A program made the position numbers and the translations under genes. The notes beneath the pieces were generated by a model that was given only the letters and a program-made list of their open reading frames with translations, did not search any database and was not told where the DNA came from. Positions 12,958-16,447 of a DNA stretch of 16,447 nucleotides are shown one piece after another (position 1 is the stretch's first letter; the number at the start of each line of letters is the position of its first letter). The DNA comes from UBA7672 sp964529555 (GTDB taxonomy: Bacteria; Pseudomonadota; Alphaproteobacteria; Caulobacterales; Hyphomonadaceae): positions 1 through 16,447 of the forward strand of contig CAZGWV010000069.1 in the NCBI GenBank assembly GCA_964529555.1, read 5' to 3'.

Positions 12958-14553
12958 ATGGCGTCACTGCGGTCCGCCTACGACCCTCGCCATGCCGAGA
13001 CCGGCGTGTTCGCCGCCCTGCTGGCGGCACGCAAGGAATATGGGGGCAAGAAGGTCGTTCTGCACGATGCCGACGACCGGAAACTCACCTACGACGAAAT
13101 CGTGCGCGCAGCCTTCGCGCTGGGGGCTGCCCTCAAGAAGGGCACCCGCAAGGGCGAGGCTGTCGGGGTGATGCTGCCCACGGGCGCGGGCGCGATCATC
13201 ACTTTCTTCGCCGTCAACGCCTATGGCCGCGTCCCCGCCATGCTGAACTTCTCGGCGGGCGCACGAAACGTCAGAGCCGCGCTGAAGGCGGCCAAGGTCA
13301 ACCGCATCATCACCGCCCATGCTTTCATCGAGAAGGCAGAACTTCACGAGCTTGTTGGCGAACTGAAATCGGAAGCCGAGTTCATCTATCTCGAAGACGT
13401 CCGCGCCGGCCTCGGCACGAAACAGAAAGCGGCGGGCGCTCTCGGCCCCGTGGCGCCGTGGATGTTCGCTTCGTCCCCCAATCCCGGCGACCCAGCCGTG
13501 ATCCTCTTCACCTCCGGCACCGAAGGCGATCCAAAAGGCGTCGTGCTTTCGCACCGGAACATCGTCGCCAACATCCATCAGATTCTCGCCCACGTCCCCG
13601 AAGCGCTCGGCCTCGACGATGTGCTCTACAACCCGCTGCCGACCTTTCATTGCTTCGGCCTCACCGCCGGCGCATTGCTGCCCTTGCTGGGCGGCATGAA
13701 ATCCGTGCTGCATCCCTCGCCGCTGCAGACCAAGATCATTCCCAAGCGCGTCGAGGAAACCGGCGCGACAATCCTCTTCGCCACCGACACCTTCCTCAAC
13801 CAGTACATCCGCGCCTGTCAGGGCGACGAACTCGGCAAGCTGCGCTTCGCCGTCTGCGGCGCCGAACGGGTGCGCGACGAAACCCGCCAACTGGTCCGCC
13901 GCCGCTTCAATGTCGAACTGCTGGAAGGCTATGGCGCGACGGAGGCGTCTCCCGTCATCGCCGTCAACCAGCCCGGCTACAACCGCCCCGGCACGGTGGG
14001 ACGATTGTTGCCCGGCATGCAGGCGAAGTTCGAGCCCGTGCCCGGCATCGCAAACGGCGGCCGCATGCTGGTCAAAGGCCCCAACGTGATGAGCGGCTAC
14101 CTCTCGCCATCCCGCCCCGGCGAACTGCAACCCCTGAAAGATGGCTGGCACGACACCGGCGACGTCGTCAGCCAGGACGCGGAAGGCTATGCAACCATCA
14201 AGGGCCGCCTCAAACGCTTCGCCAAGATCGGCGGCGAGATGGTTTCCCTCGCGGTCGCCGAAAATTGCGCGTCAACACTCTGGCGCGACCACGACCACGC
14301 CGCCGCCGTGCTGCCCGACAAGCGCAAGGGCGAGCAGATCGTCCTGCTCACCACCTTTCCGAAAGCCGACCGCGGCGACCTGCAGCGCTGGGCCCAGGAC
14401 CACGGCGTCAACGAACTCTCCCTCCCGCGCAAGATTTTCCAGGTGAAGGCAATCCCCGTCCTCGGCACCGGCAAGATGGACATCGGCGCCGTGCAGAAGC
14501 TTGCGGCTGACCTTGCGGCCGGCGTCGAAGCGGGTGGCATCGCGGCGGAGTAA
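12958..14553 (+). CDS. AMP-forming acyl-[ACP]/acyl-CoA synthetase, Aas-like ligase domain (531 aa)
   Basis: This ANL-superfamily enzyme activates a fatty acid with ATP to an acyl-adenylate and then loads it on a carrier. The P-loop ILFTSGTEGDPKGVVLSH lies at about 182-199. The motif LEGYGATEASPV follows in the middle, then GWHDTGDV and GRLKRFAKIGGEMVSL (hinge), and GTGKMD with catalytic Lys506 near the end. The FAKIGGEMVSL hinge and overall pattern resemble the ligase half of the fused Aas protein (lysophospholipid acyltransferase/acyl-ACP synthetase), but the acyltransferase half is absent. It is likely cytosolic or peripheral, recycling fatty acids into phospholipid or lipoyl-related metabolism; the substrate is inferred. 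It has its own promoter and strong ribosome-binding site and lies between lipA and lpd on the opposite strand. A 395-codon antisense frame is a GC-rich shadow. Confidence 0.88.
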   Translation: MASLRSAYDPRHAETGVFAALLAARKEYGGKKVVLHDADDRKLTYDEIVRAAFALGAALKKGTRKGEAVGVMLPTGAGAIITFFAVNAYGRVPAMLNFSAGARNVRAALKAAKVNRIITAHAFIEKAELHELVGELKSEAEFIYLEDVRAGLGTKQKAAGALGPVAPWMFASSPNPGDPAVILFTSGTEGDPKGVVLSHRNIVANIHQILAHVPEALGLDDVLYNPLPTFHCFGLTAGALLPLLGGMKSVLHPSPLQTKIIPKRVEETGATILFATDTFLNQYIRACQGDELGKLRFAVCGAERVRDETRQLVRRRFNVELLEGYGATEASPVIAVNQPGYNRPGTVGRLLPGMQAKFEPVPGIANGGRMLVKGPNVMSGYLSPSRPGELQPLKDGWHDTGDVVSQDAEGYATIKGRLKRFAKIGGEMVSLAVAENCASTLWRDHDHAAAVLPDKRKGEQIVLLTTFPKADRGDLQRWAQDHGVNELSLPRKIFQVKAIPVLGTGKMDIGAVQKLAADLAAGVEAGGIAAE

Positions 14554-14554
14554 T

Positions 14555-14661
14555 TGGACCGCCGGGCCCCCGCCCGGCAGCGCGTCGCAATGCGACGCGA
14601 TCTCTCAACATCGACATCCGTTGCTGTCGAGCCAATTGCCGGGCAGGCGCCCGGCGGTCCA
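14555..14661. repeat. Nested palindromic element in a convergent gap
   Basis: Two 25-bp arms (14555-14579 and 14637-14661) are inverted copies differing at two positions. Each arm also folds by itself: GCCGGGC/GCCCGGC with a 4-base loop at 14561-14578 and again at 14638-14655. Between them is a perfect 9-bp hairpin with a 1-base centre (14581-14599, CGCGTCGCA/TGCGACGCG). The element fills nearly the whole 112-bp gap between the convergent synthetase and lpd genes. It may be a bidirectional stop structure or a REP/BIME-like dispersed element. No T tract is present on either side. Confidence 0.75.
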
Positions 14662-14665
14662 GAGA

Positions 14666-16096
14666 TCAGATATGCAGCGGCCGCCCATAAGCGGCGAGCA
14701 CGCTCTCGTGCATCATCTCTGACAGCGTCGGATGCGGAAACACCGTCTCCATCAACTCGGCTTCCGTCAGCTCACCCTGACGCGCGATGCAATAGCCCTG
14801 GATCAGCTCCGTCACGCCCTCGCCCGCCATGTGCGCGCCCAGCAGTTCGCCTGAGTCCGCATCGAAGATTGTCTTCACGATGCCTTCCGGCTCGCCCAGC
14901 GCGATGGCCTTGCCATTGCCGATGAACGGGAACTTGCCGATCTTCAGCTTGCGCCCCGTCTTCTTCGCCGCCTCTTCCGTCAGCCCCACGCTTGCCACCT
15001 GCGGATGCGAGTATGTGCAGCCCGGCACGTTCCACGGATCGAACTTGTGCGATGGCGCCTTGCCCTGCATCCCCTCGACGACGATCACGCCCTCATGCAT
15101 GGCCTTGTGCGCCAGCCACGGCGGCCCGCATACATCGCCGATTGCGTAGAGCCCCGGCACATTTGTCTTGCCAAACCCGTCCGTCACGACGTGCGTCTTC
15201 TCGACCTTCACGCCCAGCGCTTCCAGCCCCAGATTCTCGACATTGCCGACAATGCCGATGGCGAGGATCACCTTGTCCGCCTTCAATGTCTGCGCGCTTT
15301 CTTTTCCGTCATTGGCCTTGGTGGCGATCTCCGCCGTCGCCACGCCCTTGTCCACCTTCAGCGACTTCACCTGCGCTGAAGTCAGGAATCTGATCCCCTG
15401 CTTGCCCAGCTGCTTCAGCATGAAGGCCGAAATCTCCGCATCCTCCACCGGCAGGATGCGATCCAGCGCCTCCACCACCGTCACGTCCGCGCCCAGCGTG
15501 CGATAGAAGCTCGCGAACTCGATGCCGATGGCGCCCGAGCCGATCACCAGAAGGTTCTTCGGCATCTCGGCCGGAACCATCGCCTCGCGATACGCCCACA
15601 CCGTCTTGCCATCCACCTTCAGCCCAATGCCCGGAATCTCCCTCGCTCGCGCGCCGGTCGCCAGCATCACGTTCTTCGCGGTATAAGTGCCCTCGCCCTT
15701 CCCCTTCTCGACAATCACTTTCGGCGCGCCCACGCCCTTCTCCAACCGCGCCGTCCCGACCAGCACATCGATCTTGTGCTTCTTCATCAGGAAGCTCACG
15801 CCGCCCGAAAGCTGCCCTGCCACGCCCCGCGAGCGCTTCACGATTCCATCGAGCAGCACCTTCGGGTTCTCGACCGAGACCCCGTAATCCTTCGCATGCG
15901 TGATGAGATGAAACACCTCGCTCGACCGCAGCAACGCCTTCGTCGGAATACACCCCCAATTGAGACAAATGCCCCCCAGCTCCGCACGCTCCACAATCGC
16001 GGTCTTCATGCCCAGCTGCGACGCCCGTATCGCGGCGACATACCCGCCGGGCCCCGAGCCGATGACGATGAGGTCGTAGGATTTGGCGTCAGCCAT
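14666..16096 (-). CDS. lpdA: Dihydrolipoyl dehydrogenase, E3 (476 aa)
   Basis: E3 re-oxidises the dihydrolipoyl arm of E2 with FAD and passes electrons to NAD+. FAD-binding GSGPGGYVAA (13-22) and the redox disulfide GGICLNWGCIPTKAL (41-55, Cys44 and Cys49) are present. The NAD-binding motif is VIGSGAIGIEFASFY, and YAIGDVCGPPWLAHKA is the second FAD motif. The C-terminal HPTLSEMMHE supplies the His455/Glu460 pair, contributed across the dimer. The length is typical. It follows the PDH E2 gene, so it is probably the PDH-linked copy, although E3 may serve several complexes. The ATG at 16096 starts only 3 bases from the edge of an inverted-repeat element, whose end (GGGATGACAA on this strand) is the only ribosome-binding candidate. 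Confidence 0.97.
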   Translation of the reverse strand: MADAKSYDLIVIGSGPGGYVAAIRASQLGMKTAIVERAELGGICLNWGCIPTKALLRSSEVFHLITHAKDYGVSVENPKVLLDGIVKRSRGVAGQLSGGVSFLMKKHKIDVLVGTARLEKGVGAPKVIVEKGKGEGTYTAKNVMLATGARAREIPGIGLKVDGKTVWAYREAMVPAEMPKNLLVIGSGAIGIEFASFYRTLGADVTVVEALDRILPVEDAEISAFMLKQLGKQGIRFLTSAQVKSLKVDKGVATAEIATKANDGKESAQTLKADKVILAIGIVGNVENLGLEALGVKVEKTHVVTDGFGKTNVPGLYAIGDVCGPPWLAHKAMHEGVIVVEGMQGKAPSHKFDPWNVPGCTYSHPQVASVGLTEEAAKKTGRKLKIGKFPFIGNGKAIALGEPEGIVKTIFDADSGELLGAHMAGEGVTELIQGYCIARQGELTEAELMETVFPHPTLSEMMHESVLAAYGRPLHI

Positions 16097-16099
16097 TGC

Positions 16100-16244
16100 T
16101 TGTCATCCCGGCCGGAGCGAAGCGGAGAGCCGGGACCCATTGATCCGCGTGCTCGATAGGCGAGAAATGGGTCCCGGATAGCGTGCAGTTTCCCCTGAGG
16201 AGCCGCCGCAGACGGCGCCTCCAAGGGCGCTTCCGGGATGACAA
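16100..16244. repeat. Composite inverted repeat (REPIN/MITE-like) between the PDH E2 gene and lpd
   Basis: The outer ends TTGTCATCCCGG (16100-16111) and CCGGGATGACAA (16233-16244) are perfect 12-bp inverted repeats. Inside them CCGGGACCCATT (16130-16141) and AATGGGTCCCGG (16166-16177) are a second perfect 12-bp pair. The element is thus two head-to-head units with the same two ends but different cores: the left unit is 42 bp, the right 79 bp with an extra GGAG-CGCCG hairpin at 16199-16222. This layout matches paired REP elements or a small non-autonomous mobile element. It has no coding capacity. Confidence 0.75.
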
Positions 16245-16261
16245 CTTGTGGGTGGCCGCGC

Positions 16262-16447
16262 TCACAGCAACATCGCCTCAGGCGTCTCGACGAACTGCTT
16301 GAAGCTCGCCAGCCATCTCGCCCCCGTCGCCCCATCCACCACGCGGTGATCGCACGTCAGCGTCACGGTCATCATCGTGGCGATCACAACCTTGTCGTCC
16401 TTCACCACCGCGCGCTTCTCCCCCGCGCCCACCGAGAGGATCATCCC
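16262..16447 (-). CDS. pdhC: Dihydrolipoyl acetyltransferase of pyruvate dehydrogenase, E2 (C-terminal part)
   Basis: Only the last 61 residues are in the window and the gene runs off the right edge. The end contains the catalytic CDHRVVDG motif (HxxxDG) followed by ATGARWLASFKQFVETPEAMLL. This matches the PDH-type acetyltransferase rather than the 2-oxoglutarate type, which ends differently. The upstream GMILSVGAGEKRAVVKDD is also typical. E2 forms the core of the complex and transfers the acetyl group from its lipoyl arm to CoA. It is followed on the same strand by lpd across a 165-bp gap filled by an inverted-repeat element. Confidence 0.93.
   Translation of the reverse strand, partial: GMILSVGAGEKRAVVKDDKVVIATMMTVTLTCDHRVVDGATGARWLASFKQFVETPEAMLL

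Noticed and set aside
12964..14151. 395-codon open frame antisense to the acyl-ACP synthetase gene
   Set aside because: It mirrors a clearly coding ANL-family gene. Its translation is low-complexity Gly/Ala/Asp/Glu-rich with no recognisable motif. Such frames are expected in GC-rich DNA opposite a real gene.
14555..14661. Classical intrinsic terminator
   Set aside because: Strong hairpins are present but no T tract follows on either strand, so it is listed as a palindromic repeat instead.
1..16447. CRISPR array, insertion sequence with transposase, prophage or large defence island
   Set aside because: No regularly spaced direct repeats, transposase, integrase or phage genes were seen. The only candidates for mobile DNA are the short non-coding repeats flanking lpd.

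Overview
The window is a GC-rich stretch of a bacterial chromosome. It is almost certainly alphaproteobacterial, and the gene content looks closest to the Hyphomonadaceae/Caulobacterales; that narrower placement is inferred from general resemblance, not from a search. The markers are a dusB(nifR3)-ntrB-ntrC operon, a fused ispDF gene, a stand-alone CinA C-terminal domain protein (PncC), adjacent lipA and RatA/COQ10-family genes, and a PDH-type E2 next to lipoamide dehydrogenase. There is no phage, plasmid, transposase, CRISPR array or rRNA. It is a housekeeping region with small accessory genes, mostly lipoproteins, at the points where the coding strand switches.

Layout: (1) 1-80, the tail of an unidentified gene. 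(2) 97-265, tRNA-Lys(UUU) on the minus strand with a clear promoter and a downstream inverted repeat. (3) 358-3102, an unknown lipoprotein (+) converging on the queA-tgt pair (-) for queuosine tRNA modification. (4) 3201-7167, another unknown lipoprotein (+) converging on dusB-ntrB-ntrC (-), whose three genes are joined by two ATGA stop/start overlaps. (5) 7246-9329, ispDF, a small low-GC gene with a PD-(D/E)XK-like pattern, and cinA/pncC, all (+). (6) 9337-11379, a secreted three-repeat protein (-) divergent from two tandem, related lipoproteins (+). (7) 11387-12814, lipA-ratA (-). (8) 12958-14553, an acyl-ACP/acyl-CoA synthetase (+) with its own promoter. (9) 14666-16447, the 3' end of the PDH E2 gene and lpd (-). 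The non-coding gaps on both sides of lpd carry palindromic repeat elements.

How the genes work together: E2 and E3 (lpd) are pyruvate dehydrogenase subunits. LipA makes the lipoyl cofactor that E2 carries, and the RatA/COQ10-like protein probably serves ubiquinone-dependent respiration. QueA and Tgt act in one tRNA modification pathway, and DusB makes dihydrouridine in tRNA. NtrB/NtrC are a nitrogen-status two-component pair. IspDF supplies two MEP-pathway steps of isoprenoid synthesis.

Most notable observations: NtrC lacks the sigma-54-contacting GAFTGA loop, which suggests action on the housekeeping RNA polymerase. Tgt has lost two of the three cysteine zinc ligands. The orphan ORF between ispDF and cinA looks nuclease-like. 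A secreted protein carries three copies of a roughly 64-residue, two-cysteine module. A composite inverted repeat abuts the lpd start codon so closely that it may supply its ribosome-binding site. I saw no clear evidence of an entirely new multi-gene system.
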